Part shown: one piece after another, positions 44,042 through 53,887 of the stretch
How the letters are laid out: the number at the start of each line of letters is the position of its first letter
Position numbering within the stretch: the stretch's first letter is position 1
Source: Jeotgalibaca arthritidis
GTDB taxonomy: Bacteria; Bacillota; Bacilli; Lactobacillales; Aerococcaceae
Reading direction: 5' to 3'
Length of the DNA: 64,000 nt
NCBI RefSeq assembly: GCF_011100465.1
Contig: NZ_CP049740.1
Coordinates: forward strand, 871,857-935,856
Made by a program: the position numbers and the translations under genes
Notes under the pieces: generated by a model
What the model saw: only the letters and a program-made list of their open reading frames with translations
The model's database searches: none
Told to the model about the DNA's origin: nothing

Positions 44042-45493
44042 TTACTTTTTCCATGTGCGTGGTGTGAAAAGAATAAGGATTGGAAATAGTTCTAAGCGCC
44101 CTGCTAGCATAGCAAATGACAATGTCACTTTCGATAAATCACTTAGTTCAGCGAAACTGAAAAGTGGCCCCACTTGTCCCAATCCAGGGCCAATGTTATT
44201 AATCGTTGCGGCAACTGCACTAAAGGTTGTTAAAAAATCAAACCCCTCCAAACTCACAATCAGAACTAGAAAAGCAAATAATACCATATAGACGACAAAG
44301 TAATTCGCTACAGCATGTTTCACAAGTTTATTTAATGGTTTTTTATCATATTGAACACTTATAATTCGATTGGGTTGACCAACACGCTTAATTTCCGCCA
44401 TAAAAAGCTTCCCAAAAATAACAATCCGTGAAATTTTCAGACCGCCTGCTGTAGAACCCGCACTTCCCCCGAAAAACATTAACAACAGAAGAATCATTTG
44501 GGAAAACATCGGCCATGATCCAAAATCAGCCGTAGAAAAACCAGTTGTTGTTATAACAGAAGAGACCGAGAAGAATACGTCACGCACCATTGTTGAAAAT
44601 GATGTATAGGAGTTTGCTAGATTTAAACAGATCATTCCTACTGCACCTCCTACAATGAGTAGATACCATTTCAATTCTTCGCTCTTGAAGACTTGTTTAA
44701 CTTGCCCAATTAAAATCAAATAGTACAAGTTGAAATTAACCCCAAACGCGAGCATCCCCCATCCAATCACCCATTCACTATAAGGGCTTTGATAAGGAGC
44801 CACGCTACCGTTCTTAATCCCAAATCCACCGGTACCTGCCGTTCCGAATGCATGAAGTAATGCGTCAAATAAATCCATGCCCCCAAGTAGTAATAAAACG
44901 ACTACCACAGCTGTCATTGCAAGGTAAATAATATACAAAATCCGTGCTGATGAAGACAATTTGGAAACCAACTTTCCAAAAGTTGGACCCGGAGTTTCGG
45001 CTCTCATAATATTAACCGACTGAGAATCCATTTGCGGTAAGACTGCTAAAGCAAATGCCAAAATCCCCATCCCACCGGTCAAATGTGTGAAACTCCGCCA
45101 AAACAAACTTGAGTGCGCGAGCAACTCGACATCGACCAAAATACTTGAACCTGATGTGGTAAACCCACTACTTGTTTCAAAAAAAGCGTCAACTAATGAC
45201 GGGATATCACCATTAATAACGAACGGTAACCCGCCGAAGAAGGAAAATAATATCCAGGACAAAGCCACGATAACTAATCCTTCGTGGGCCGTTAACCGTT
45301 TACTCTCTGGTTTCTTCCAACTTAATAGTTGCCCTAACACTATTAAGAGTAAGGTAACTGACAAAAAACTCCACTTATAATGCCACGTTTCTTGATAGAT
45401 AAAGCTGACTAAGAGAGGAAAAAGAAGAAGGACTGCTTCAACCTGCAATAGTCGAGCCGTAACGTATCGAACCATTCCAATATTCATATACAT
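44042..45493 (-). CDS. trkH: Potassium uptake membrane subunit TrkH/KtrB
   Basis: A 483-residue potassium channel-like transporter with about ten helices. Four pore motifs are visible: ETSSGFTTSGSS (near residue 105), TAGTGGFGIKNG (near 219), SVITTTGFSTADF (near 310) and TINNIGPGLGQVG (near 433), each with the Gly of the selectivity filter. It works with the cytosolic gating ring TrkA encoded 6 bp upstream. Length suggests TrkH rather than the shorter KtrB. Confidence 0.94.
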   Translation of the reverse strand: MYMNIGMVRYVTARLLQVEAVLLLFPLLVSFIYQETWHYKWSFLSVTLLLIVLGQLLSWKKPESKRLTAHEGLVIVALSWILFSFFGGLPFVINGDIPSLVDAFFETSSGFTTSGSSILVDVELLAHSSLFWRSFTHLTGGMGILAFALAVLPQMDSQSVNIMRAETPGPTFGKLVSKLSSSARILYIIYLAMTAVVVVLLLLGGMDLFDALLHAFGTAGTGGFGIKNGSVAPYQSPYSEWVIGWGMLAFGVNFNLYYLILIGQVKQVFKSEELKWYLLIVGGAVGMICLNLANSYTSFSTMVRDVFFSVSSVITTTGFSTADFGSWPMFSQMILLLLMFFGGSAGSTAGGLKISRIVIFGKLFMAEIKRVGQPNRIISVQYDKKPLNKLVKHAVANYFVVYMVLFAFLVLIVSLEGFDFLTTFSAVAATINNIGPGLGQVGPLFSFAELSDLSKVTLSFAMLAGRLELFPILILFTPRTWKK

Positions 45494-45499
45494 TCCCTC

Positions 45500-46852
45500 C
45501 TATTTCAAAATATCATCGATATCATCAAAGTATTTCTCTTTGGTAATAATAATGATACGGTCATTTGGTTTAATGATATCTTGACCAGAAGGAATAATTA
45601 ATTTTTTATCGCGAATGATATACGCAATTAACAAGTCGTCTCTTGTTTTTAATTGTTCAATTGGTTTATTCGTCACGCGACTCGTTGCTTTAACTTTAAA
45701 CTGAATGGCTTCAGCTTGATTGTCTGCTATGCGGTACAATGCTTCTACATCAGAAACAGACGTATTCCCCAAGCTACGAACAAAATGAAGAATGGTATTA
45801 GCAATCACACGTTTAGGTGTTACGATACTTTCCATACCAATTGTGTCGAATATTTTCAACAATAACTCGCGGTTTACTTTTGTGACGATTTTACCGACTT
45901 TTTGTTGCGCAGCATATAGCGAAGCAATAATGTTCTCTTCATCCACGCCTGTCAGGGAAATGAAGGCATCATAGTTCTCAATTCCTTCTTGTTGCAAAAA
46001 CTCTTGATCAGTTCCGTCTCCTAAAATGACTTCTACGTTCGAGAAACCAGCACCTAACCCTTCAGCAACTTCACGATTATGTTCAATCACCTTGATGTCC
46101 ATCCGTGACTCTTCTAGCAGCTCCAGTAAATAATAGGTCAAACGTCCACCACCAATAATGAGTACCGATTGAACTTGGTTCTTTTTGGAACGGACTTTTC
46201 GATAAAACTTCCGCAAGGTTGTTGCTCCACCAATTAAGTAAACATGGTCACCAACTCTTATTTGATTCTGTCCAGATGGAATAATCGTTTCACCTTGACG
46301 GCGAATAGCTCCCACTAAAATATCACCATATTTTGGTCGGAAATCATTTAAGGGTAGATTCGCTAACGGACTTCGTTCGGTAACTTCAATTTCAATTAAT
46401 TCAACCTGATTATCCCCAAACGTCTGAATACTCAGAACTGTTGGATATTTAATAATCCGAGCAATGCTACGAGCCGATTCTAGTTCTGGGTTAATCATCA
46501 AGTTTACTCCCAAACTCTCCCTTACATATTGGAAATGATTAGAGTACTCTGGGTTCCGTACACGTGCGATTGTATAACGAGCCCCTAAACTCTTCGCTAA
46601 AATACAAGCCATGATATTTACTTCGTCTTGGGGCGTTACCGCAACAAAAATATCACAATTACTTACACCAGCTTCTTGTTGGATATCATAACTAGCGCCA
46701 TTACCGACAATACCTGATATATCATTCATATTAATTAAATTCTCTAAGCGAGTCTCATCTTTTTCTATTAAAATAATATCATTTTCACCTGTAGATAATT
46801 CTTCACAGAGAACTGAGCCAACCTTACCACCGCCTGCAATGATAATTTTCAT
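45500..46852 (-). CDS. trkA: Trk system regulatory subunit TrkA
   Basis: A 450-residue peripheral protein with two RCK_N/RCK_C pairs that bind NAD(H) or nucleotides and gate TrkH. Nucleotide motifs MKIIIAGGGKVGSVLCEEL (residues 1-19) and VLIIGGGRLTYYLLELLEE (near residue 232) start each half. The ATG at 46852 has AAAGGACG 6 nt upstream; the longer frame from 46894 lacks a site. Its C-terminal RCK_C domains are known c-di-AMP targets in related systems; DarA at 62763 shows the organism uses c-di-AMP. Confidence 0.93.
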   Translation of the reverse strand: MKIIIAGGGKVGSVLCEELSTGENDIILIEKDETRLENLINMNDISGIVGNGASYDIQQEAGVSNCDIFVAVTPQDEVNIMACILAKSLGARYTIARVRNPEYSNHFQYVRESLGVNLMINPELESARSIARIIKYPTVLSIQTFGDNQVELIEIEVTERSPLANLPLNDFRPKYGDILVGAIRRQGETIIPSGQNQIRVGDHVYLIGGATTLRKFYRKVRSKKNQVQSVLIIGGGRLTYYLLELLEESRMDIKVIEHNREVAEGLGAGFSNVEVILGDGTDQEFLQQEGIENYDAFISLTGVDEENIIASLYAAQQKVGKIVTKVNRELLLKIFDTIGMESIVTPKRVIANTILHFVRSLGNTSVSDVEALYRIADNQAEAIQFKVKATSRVTNKPIEQLKTRDDLLIAYIIRDKKLIIPSGQDIIKPNDRIIIITKEKYFDDIDDILK

Positions 46853-47102
46853 GTCAAACGTCCTTTCTATTACAATGCTATTATTATGATACAATTAGCG
46901 TATTTTTGCACATGATACCTTCTTTTGCAACAACATAATATTAACTGTCAAAAAACAGCTACTAATTCCGATTATTAATAACAAAATTTATTTATTTCAT
47001 TATACCTCATCAACCTGAATTATCTTCATTAATGCTGTCATACGGTGCTCAAGTATTCCAGCGTCAGTTGTTCGTAGCAGTTTAATGTTTAAACTAAAAC
47101 AA

Positions 47103-47140
47103 CAAATACCAATCCGTTTTAAATAACGAATTGGTATTTG
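47103..47140. other. Isolated hairpin in a gene-free gap
   Basis: CAAATACCAAT and ATTGGTATTTG with inner CGTT/AACG form a long stem. It lies in the 46853-47222 gap, which holds no other feature I can support beyond the trkA upstream region. A distant T6 follows on the plus strand. Confidence 0.45.
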
Positions 47141-47222
47141 CTGTCGTGTTCTTTTTTACCATTTAGATAAAAATCATATTGAAATAATCCTTTCTGAGAT
47201 AAAACAAAAAAGCTATTTTTTG

Positions 47223-48068
<846 letters not shown>

Positions 48069-48104
48069 CAGCTTCTCCCTTTCCTTGTTTACTCCTAGTT
48101 ACAT

Positions 48105-48953
48105 TTATATCCCGATTTTCCGACTAGCCATGCGCCTGATGGTTTCAGGATCGGTATGGGAGAAGAACTGGCTCTCACTCTCATCCAAACTAGCGATTTC
48201 AACTCGGTCCTCTTCTGTCAATTCAAAGTCGAAGACCTCAATGTTTTCAACCATCCTTTTTGGACTGACCGATTTAGCCAAGACAATAATGTCTTGCTCA
48301 ACTAGCCATCTGATAATGACCTGTGCTACCGATTTCCCATACTTTTGGCCAATTTTCATCAAAATCGAATGATTAAAGATATCATTCTTCCCTTCGGCAA
48401 AGGGAGCCCACGCTTCAGGAGCAATTCCTTCTTGCCTCAAATTCGCAATCGCTTCCATTTGCTGGTGAAAAGGATTAATTTCTATCTGATTGACTTGCGG
48501 AGTAACACGATTGAACTCGGCCACATCGACGGCCCGATCCACACTAAAATTCGAAACACCAATGGCTCTTACTTTTCCTATTTTCTGTAATTCCTCCATG
48601 GCCCGCCATGCACCATAGATGTCATTATAAGGCTGGTGAATAAGCAATAGGTCGACATAGTCCATTCCCAATCGCTTCAAAGAACGGTCAAAAGAAGACA
48701 ATACACCTTCATAGCTCACATTTTCCACCCATATTTTAGTTGTGATAAACAGCTCTTCGCGGGGCACTCCCGACTTGCTAACACCCTTACCGACTGCCTC
48801 TTCGTTCATGTAGCTCTGGGCGGTATCGATATGACGGTAGCCCGCTTTAATAGCTTCCATCACTGCTTGCTCGGCATCGGTACCGGTGATTTGGAAAGTA
48901 CCAAATCCTAAAATTGGAATCTCTACTCCATTATTCAACCGAATTGTTCTCAT
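48105..48953 (-). CDS. Aldo/keto reductase (AKR5-like)
   Basis: A 282-residue NADPH-dependent carbonyl reductase with a TIM barrel. The catalytic tetrad is visible: Asp and Tyr in YRHIDTAQSYMNEEAVG (residues 39-55), Lys in LFITTKIWVEN and His in VDLLLIHQPYNDIYGAW. NADP-binding features are in VLAKSVSPKRMVENIEVFDF. GAGGAGG precedes the ATG. Likely role: detoxifying aldehydes or methylglyoxal under the adjacent MerR regulator. Confidence 0.9.
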   Translation of the reverse strand: MRTIRLNNGVEIPILGFGTFQITGTDAEQAVMEAIKAGYRHIDTAQSYMNEEAVGKGVSKSGVPREELFITTKIWVENVSYEGVLSSFDRSLKRLGMDYVDLLLIHQPYNDIYGAWRAMEELQKIGKVRAIGVSNFSVDRAVDVAEFNRVTPQVNQIEINPFHQQMEAIANLRQEGIAPEAWAPFAEGKNDIFNHSILMKIGQKYGKSVAQVIIRWLVEQDIIVLAKSVSPKRMVENIEVFDFELTEEDRVEIASLDESESQFFSHTDPETIRRMASRKIGI

Positions 48954-48995
48954 TTGATTTTCCTCCTCTGCTTCGTGTTTTCCAGCTTACCTACT

Positions 48996-49026
48996 ACTAT
49001 AAACGTTGGAGTTCAGTCCATAGCAA
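48996..49026 (-). promoter_or_regulatory. MerR-type promoter with 19-bp spacer
   Basis: Minus strand: -35 TTGCTA at 49026-49021, 19-bp spacer, -10 TATAGT at 49001-48996. The spacer holds the partial dyad TGGACTGAACTCCA. Overlong 19-bp spacers with a central dyad are the hallmark of promoters untwisted by MerR-family activators. Confidence 0.75.
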
Positions 49027-49037
49027 GCGTTTTCCTA

Positions 49038-49460
49038 CTATTTTTTTATTTCTTCCCAGAGCTTCTCTAGGTCGTCATCGGTTCTCTCTCCCGACCTGAA
49101 CTTTGCCATGTGGTCATCGTAAGTAGCTATTTTGTACTCGAGAACCGCTCTCGCTTGCTGAAGTTCTGCTAAACGTTCATCCAACTCCTCTAATTGCTCA
49201 TTCAAAATCTGTTTTTGTGCCTCTTCGACATACTGCGTGTCCCTCACTTGTGACAGTGCGCAGAATGAAATCAGGGATTCGATAGGAAGTCCGACTCCTC
49301 GCAAGTTTTTCACCAAGTAAATCCAGTTCAAATCTCTGGTCTGATAATCCCTATAGCCCGATTTGTTGCGTGTTACAGGTGGGATAACACCTACGCGCTC
49401 GTAATAGTGCAAGGTATCTGGGGTAAGATTAAATAATTCAGCAGCTTGCTTGATATTCAT
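49038..49460 (-). CDS. MerR family transcriptional regulator (AdhR/NmlR-like)
   Basis: A 140-residue regulator. The N-terminal helix-turn-helix reads MNIKQAAELFNLTPDTLHYY and continues ERVGVIPPVTRNKSGYRDY, the typical MerR winged helix. A long coiled coil (EAQKQILNEQLEELDERLAE) follows. No Cys cluster of the metal type is present, which fits the aldehyde-responsive AdhR/NmlR branch. TGGAGG lies 10 nt before the ATG at 49460. It probably activates the 19-bp-spacer promoter directly downstream. Confidence 0.86.
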   Translation of the reverse strand: MNIKQAAELFNLTPDTLHYYERVGVIPPVTRNKSGYRDYQTRDLNWIYLVKNLRGVGLPIESLISFCALSQVRDTQYVEEAQKQILNEQLEELDERLAELQQARAVLEYKIATYDDHMAKFRSGERTDDDLEKLWEEIKK

Positions 49461-49610
49461 TGTATTCATTCCTCCATTCATATAGTTACAGTATAGACTA
49501 CAAAACGGTCTCTAAGGAATCGCTCCTCTTATTGGGGTATATTATCACAAAAGAGATATATGATTTATAATTATGCTATATTATTAGTTTGAAACGAAAG
49601 GAGTGTAAAA

Positions 49611-50045
49611 ATGAAACAGTCTAACAATGAATATATCCCTAACCAAGGATGCGGGATTTTATTCTTATTGGTTATCTCAGTATTTTTTCTTGTGAGCATC
49701 CCTATTTTCAAATTTACACATGATATATTCCTTTATTATACTGAAACACAAATTCTTCTAACCAGTGATTCTCCCGATGAAACCTATCATATAGAAATAT
49801 CAACAACAGGACCTTCAACCACCATTTTAATTGAAGAAGATACAACTTCTTCCGAGTTTACTACCGATATTGTGAAAGATGGGAAGGCAGATGTTCAGCC
49901 TCGAGATATTGAAATCAAATGGCTTAATGATACCGTTGCTGAAATAATTGTGGAAGGTAGCAGAGACACCTTTTATTATTTTTTGTTTGACGCTAACGGT
50001 GAGGGAGATAAAATAGAAAGAGTGCTTGATTATTCTACTGATTAG
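49611..50045 (+). CDS. Membrane-anchored protein of unknown function
   Basis: A 144-residue protein with one N-terminal helix (GILFLLVISVFFLVSIPIF, residues 15-33) and an extracellular acidic, Thr-rich domain with beta strands (ETYHIEISTTGPSTTILIEE, IEIKWLNDTVAEIIVEGSRD). The pattern recalls DUF5412-type proteins but I cannot confirm this. AAAGGAGTG precedes the ATG. A terminator follows at 50155. Confidence 0.62.
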   Translation: MKQSNNEYIPNQGCGILFLLVISVFFLVSIPIFKFTHDIFLYYTETQILLTSDSPDETYHIEISTTGPSTTILIEEDTTSSEFTTDIVKDGKADVQPRDIEIKWLNDTVAEIIVEGSRDTFYYFLFDANGEGDKIERVLDYSTD

Positions 50046-50154
50046 GCAAGATTTTCAGAAAATATATTGCGTTTATCTTAACAACTGATTTGCTATTCTC
50101 ATTTTTAATATGTTGTAAATAAGCACTAATATTAGTAAATACTTAAACGAAAAC

Positions 50155-50199
50155 CTCAATATGACTCATCAAAGTTAGATGGGTCTGTTGAGATTTTTC
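50155..50199 (+). terminator. Terminator
   Basis: CTCAATATGACTCATC / GATGGGTCTGTTGAG imperfect stem followed by ATTTTTCCTTT, between the anchored protein gene and the LytTR remnant. Confidence 0.7.
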
Positions 50200-50230
50200 C
50201 TTTAACAAGGATTACGATAAGGGCATTTTC

Positions 50231-50260
50231 ATGCAAGTAATCACGCGATTTATGCAAGTT
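50231..50260 (+). promoter_or_regulatory. LytTR-type direct repeats
   Basis: ATGCAAGT at 50231 and again at 50252, period 21, i.e. two helical turns, in the region upstream of the LytTR gene. LytTR regulators bind such paired direct repeats, so this is a candidate autoregulatory site. Confidence 0.5.
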
Positions 50261-50332
50261 ACCCAAATTAGGTTGATTCACATGAAACTGATTTGTAAAC
50301 TACATTTAAGTCATACGAAAAGGAGGACCGAC

Positions 50333-50602
50333 ATGAAATTAATTTTACAAGAAAATAAAAATCTAAAAGAGACTATTATTGATATCACTTACAACGTATT
50401 GGACAGACGTGTTAAAAAAATTATTGAAGTGATAGAAACACAATCTGTTCAATTGGAAGGTAGAAAAGAGGAACAAATCTATCTTCTGAATAGTTCTGAT
50501 ATTTACTATATTGAGAGTGTTGATAGTCTTTCATTTCTGTATAAAGAGTCCGATGTTTTTGAACGCTATAATGAGACAGCAACGGCTCAATCAGTTAGCT
50601 AA
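50333..50602 (+). pseudogene. Truncated LytTR-domain regulator
   Basis: An 89-residue ORF from ATG 50333 (AGGAGG, 6-nt spacer). It matches the N-terminal part of stand-alone LytTR regulators (MKLILQENKNLKETIIDITY, then EQIYLLNSSDIYYIESVDSL), but the usual second half with the DNA-contacting strands (R-x-S-K-S-x-x-V-N) is missing; after YKESDVFERYN the sequence no longer fits. The usual partner membrane gene is also absent. Probably a decayed LytTR regulatory system. Confidence 0.65.
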
Positions 50603-50651
50603 TGCTATAAATGAGCATCTCTCCAGAAGGGAACGCCTGTAAGTAAAATAC

Positions 50652-50689
50652 CCCTGAAAAGTTAAACTCTAACTTTTCAGGGATATTTT
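50652..50689. terminator. Bidirectional terminator
   Basis: CCCTGAAAAGTTA / TAACTTTTCAGGG, 13-bp perfect stem with a 5-nt loop, between convergent genes. Confidence 0.8.
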
Positions 50690-50694
50690 ATGAC

Positions 50695-51282
50695 TTAACT
50701 TAGTTCCTGACTACCTTCTTCTTGGCTCTTTAAATAAGCCTCTCTCGTTATGCCATAAAAAAGGGTATCTACCATCTCGCCGTTTACTTCATGAGTATTT
50801 TCCGTGAGATGCTCGAAGGACATACCGATTTTTTTTAATACATTTCCTGAAGCCGTGTGCCCTTTATCATGTCCAGAATTAATATGTTCTAAACCGAGTG
50901 TATGGAAACCAAGCGATAAGATTCGTAAGCAGGCTTCTGTGGTGAAGCCTTGCCTCCAATATTTTTTATTCAACATGTAGCCAATTTCACCTTCATGCTC
51001 TTTATCATCGATTCTAAACTCAACAACACCAATCATTTTTTTGTCATCTTTATGTTCGAGTGCGTAAAAACCTAATAGCGATGCTAAGTAATAATTCGCA
51101 ATAAACTCTGCTGTTTGCTGCAAGTTTGTATGTGGTTTAAAAATATATCTCATCGTTTCTTCGTCACTAACATATTCAAAAACATCTGCGGTGTCTTCTA
51201 ACGTTAGTGGTCTTAAAATTAAACGGTCTGTTTCTAATACAGCATGTTCTGCTAATAATAATTTACGGCTTTTTTTATTCAT
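50695..51282 (-). CDS. RimJ/RimL-type GNAT acetyltransferase
   Basis: A 195-residue acetyltransferase of the Acetyltransf_3 group. ETDRLILRPLTLEDTADVFE (residues 17-36) is the standard opening; GEIGYMLNKKYWRQGFTTEA holds the acetyl-CoA loop, and HTASGNVLKKIGMSFEH is the closing motif. Related enzymes acetylate ribosomal protein N-termini, but most have unknown targets. GAGGAG precedes the ATG. Confidence 0.88.
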   Translation of the reverse strand: MNKKSRKLLLAEHAVLETDRLILRPLTLEDTADVFEYVSDEETMRYIFKPHTNLQQTAEFIANYYLASLLGFYALEHKDDKKMIGVVEFRIDDKEHEGEIGYMLNKKYWRQGFTTEACLRILSLGFHTLGLEHINSGHDKGHTASGNVLKKIGMSFEHLTENTHEVNGEMVDTLFYGITREAYLKSQEEGSQELS

Positions 51283-51366
51283 AAATTCTCCTCGTCCAGC
51301 CTATCTGATTCATCAATAGGGGTGTGTTATTTTTAAATCATAGCATGTTTTTTTAACATAGAAAAT

Positions 51367-51393
51367 AACCCCCAAAAACTAATTTTGGGGATT
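51367..51393 (-). terminator. Terminator of second GH1 gene
   Basis: AATCCCCAAAAT / TTTTTGGGGGTT stem on the minus strand with a T-rich tail, 14 bases after the stop. Confidence 0.75.
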
Positions 51394-51406
51394 AACTTAT
51401 TCATTT

Positions 51407-52822
51407 TTATTCAGTAAATCCAGCTGGCATATCTAGTGTGCTTGTTTCAGCAACAGTCTTGAACCAGTGACCTGATTTTTTAATTGTACGAACTTGTGTA
51501 TGAATGTTAACTGAGATGAAGCCGTAACGGTTACGGTAAGCATTCATCCATGACCAGCAGTCAATTGGTGTCCACAGGTGGTAACCAAAACAGTTTGATC
51601 CTTCTTCCATCCCTTTATGAACCCAGTATAAATGTTCTTGGATAAAGCGGATGCGGTAGTCATCTTCAATAACGCCTTCTTCGTTCAAGTAACGTTCTTC
51701 GCGTGACACACCCATACCATTTTCAGATACGAACCAAGGAATATTGCCATAGTTTTCTTTGATGTTGATAGCAATGTCGTACAATGCTTTTGGATAGATT
51801 TCCCATCCTTTATCAACGTTCATACGGCGACCTGGCATATCGTAATCGTCATAATATTTTGTTGGCATCCAATCAACCGTTAAGCTGTTTGGTGAAATTT
51901 CAGGTTGCTCTACACGGTGTGGGTGGTAGAAGTTAATCCCTAATACATCAACTGTATTTTCGCTTAAGATAGTCGCTTCATCTTCTGTTGCTTCCCACAT
52001 CACGCCATCAGCTTCTAGTACAGATGTTAATTCTGGGTCAAAGTGACCTTTAACAGCAGAATCTAAGAACAAGCCATTTAGCCATAGGTTAGCAAATTTA
52101 GCAGCTGCTTCATCTTCCGGGCTATTTGTTGCTGGGTATGATGGTGTTAAGTTTAAAATAATCCCAACACGGCTATTTGGATTTTGGTTAATTTGGCGGA
52201 ATGAGCGAACTGCTTTCGCCGACGCCACTGTAATGTTATAGGCTACCTGCACTGCTTTCTTTCCGTCTACAATGTTTGGGTAGTGGAATTGGTGAAGGTA
52301 TTCGCCCTCAACGATAACCATTGGCTCGTTAAAGGTAAACCAGTCGTTGATGCGGTCGCCAAATAGACGGAAACATTGCTCCGCAAATTTTACGAACAGA
52401 TCCCCAACGTGTTTTGATTCCCAGCCACCGTATTTGTGGTAAAGCTCAACTGGCAAGTCAAAGTGGCACAAGTTAATAACCGGACGGATGCCATTTTTAA
52501 TAAATTCGTCGATAACTTCGTTGTAGAAACGTGCGCCATCTTCGTTAACTGTTCCTTCTTCTAAATCGTCGATTAAACGTGTCCATTGAATCGATGTGCG
52601 GACAGAGTTCAATCCGATTTCTTTCATTAAAGCAATGTCTTCTTTAAATGAGTGATAGAAGTCAGATGCGGTATCAGGTCCAACTTGGTTGTAGAATTTC
52701 TCAGGTTCGATTTCGTACCAGTAGTCAAAAACGTTAGCATGTTTCTTGTTGAAACGGCCTTCGCTTTGCGGGCCTGATGTTGCTGCGCCCCACCAGAAGT
52801 CTTTAGGGAATGTTAGTGTCAT
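51407..52822 (-). CDS. GH1 beta-glucosidase / 6-phospho-beta-glucosidase
   Basis: A 471-residue family 1 glycosidase. FPKDFWWGAATSGPQSEGRF opens it; the acid/base Glu is in WFTFNEPMVI (near residue 180) and the nucleophile Glu in WFVSENGMGVS (near residue 368). The tail RTIKKSGHWFKTVAE resembles phospho-enzyme ends, but the phosphate signature is less clear than in the GH1 protein at 14044. No sugar transporter is adjacent. I saw no convincing cre box upstream. Confidence 0.9.
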   Translation of the reverse strand: MTLTFPKDFWWGAATSGPQSEGRFNKKHANVFDYWYEIEPEKFYNQVGPDTASDFYHSFKEDIALMKEIGLNSVRTSIQWTRLIDDLEEGTVNEDGARFYNEVIDEFIKNGIRPVINLCHFDLPVELYHKYGGWESKHVGDLFVKFAEQCFRLFGDRINDWFTFNEPMVIVEGEYLHQFHYPNIVDGKKAVQVAYNITVASAKAVRSFRQINQNPNSRVGIILNLTPSYPATNSPEDEAAAKFANLWLNGLFLDSAVKGHFDPELTSVLEADGVMWEATEDEATILSENTVDVLGINFYHPHRVEQPEISPNSLTVDWMPTKYYDDYDMPGRRMNVDKGWEIYPKALYDIAINIKENYGNIPWFVSENGMGVSREERYLNEEGVIEDDYRIRFIQEHLYWVHKGMEEGSNCFGYHLWTPIDCWSWMNAYRNRYGFISVNIHTQVRTIKKSGHWFKTVAETSTLDMPAGFTE

Positions 52823-53059
52823 GGTTCTGCTCCTCTTTTTTAAAAGTATATATTTTATAGGTCTTTTTCACTAATAAGTATAGGCATTGTAACTTGTTTT
52901 GTAAAGTCTTTTCATTGAAATAGCACGGATGGTTAAAAAATAGCTAGCCGCTGCTTTAAATTCCAAGCTTTCCTCTTATAATTTGTTAGTTTCCGTGTTA
53001 GTATAGGCAATGATAGAGTGGTTTATTAAAATCCATTAAGAGAAAAATGAGGAATTAAT

Positions 53060-53875
53060 ATGACGATTAAACGAGAAACAATAGGAGCTAGTAAGCGTAT
53101 CGTCATCAAAATTGGCACAAGCTCGATTATGATGGCGGATGGAACGGTTAATTACCAACAGTTTGACCGCCTCGCTTATGTCTTAAGTAGCTTAAAACAA
53201 GCAGGAAAAGAAATTATTTTAGTGTCTTCAGGTGCTATCGGTGTGGGGATGGATAAGCTTTATCTAGCAGAGCGTCCTAAAACGATTCGCCAGCAACAAG
53301 CTGTTGCTGCTGTTGGACAAAGCGAGATGATGAATCTATACAGTCGCTTCTTCTCACACTACAAACAAACCGTTGGGCAAATTCTGATGACCCGTGACAT
53401 TGTGGAGTTCCCCGAAAGTCATAAGAATGTCGTCAACACCTTTGAAACACTACTCGATATGGGCATTATTCCTGTCGTGAATGAAAACGATGCGGTAGCT
53501 GTTGATGAATTGGAACATGAAACCAAGTTTGGCGACAATGACCAATTATCAGCCATCGTTGCGGAGATTACTCATGCTGATTTATTAATTATGTTATCGG
53601 ATGTGGATGGCTTCTATGATAAGAACCCGTCTAAGTTCGCTGATGCAACACTATTCCATACGGTTCATAATGTCGATGATTCAGTCATGGCACTAGCTGG
53701 TGACGTGGGATCAAACTTTGGTACAGGTGGGATGATCACTAAATTGAAAGCAGCAAAACATTTGTTAAAAAATAACCAGTCAATGGTGCTGGCTTCTGCT
53801 GCAGACCCCACGATTTTATTTGATATTCTAGCCGGCCTTGAAATCGGCACGTACTTTACCCCTCAGTCAAAATAA
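53060..53875 (+). CDS. proB: Glutamate 5-kinase
   Basis: First enzyme of proline synthesis, phosphorylating glutamate. The 271-residue protein is an amino-acid kinase fold: RIVIKIGTSSIMMADGTVNY (near residue 13), ILVSSGAIGVGMDKL, PVVNENDAVAVDELE and GTGGMITKLKAAKHL. It ends near residue 271, so the C-terminal PUA domain found in Escherichia coli ProB is absent, which is common in Lactobacillales. Followed by proA after 12 bp. Confidence 0.95.
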   Translation: MTIKRETIGASKRIVIKIGTSSIMMADGTVNYQQFDRLAYVLSSLKQAGKEIILVSSGAIGVGMDKLYLAERPKTIRQQQAVAAVGQSEMMNLYSRFFSHYKQTVGQILMTRDIVEFPESHKNVVNTFETLLDMGIIPVVNENDAVAVDELEHETKFGDNDQLSAIVAEITHADLLIMLSDVDGFYDKNPSKFADATLFHTVHNVDDSVMALAGDVGSNFGTGGMITKLKAAKHLLKNNQSMVLASAADPTILFDILAGLEIGTYFTPQSK

Positions 53876-53887
53876 GGAGGCATTAGG

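Noticed and set aside
46853-47222. Cyclic di-AMP riboswitch before trkA
   Set aside because: None of the conserved ydaO-type blocks could be found; only AT-rich sequence and one hairpin are present.
50231-50332. Upstream extension of the LytTR ORF to ATG 50231
   Set aside because: The extension covers the direct repeats and has no ribosome binding site, while AGGAGG stands before the ATG at 50333.
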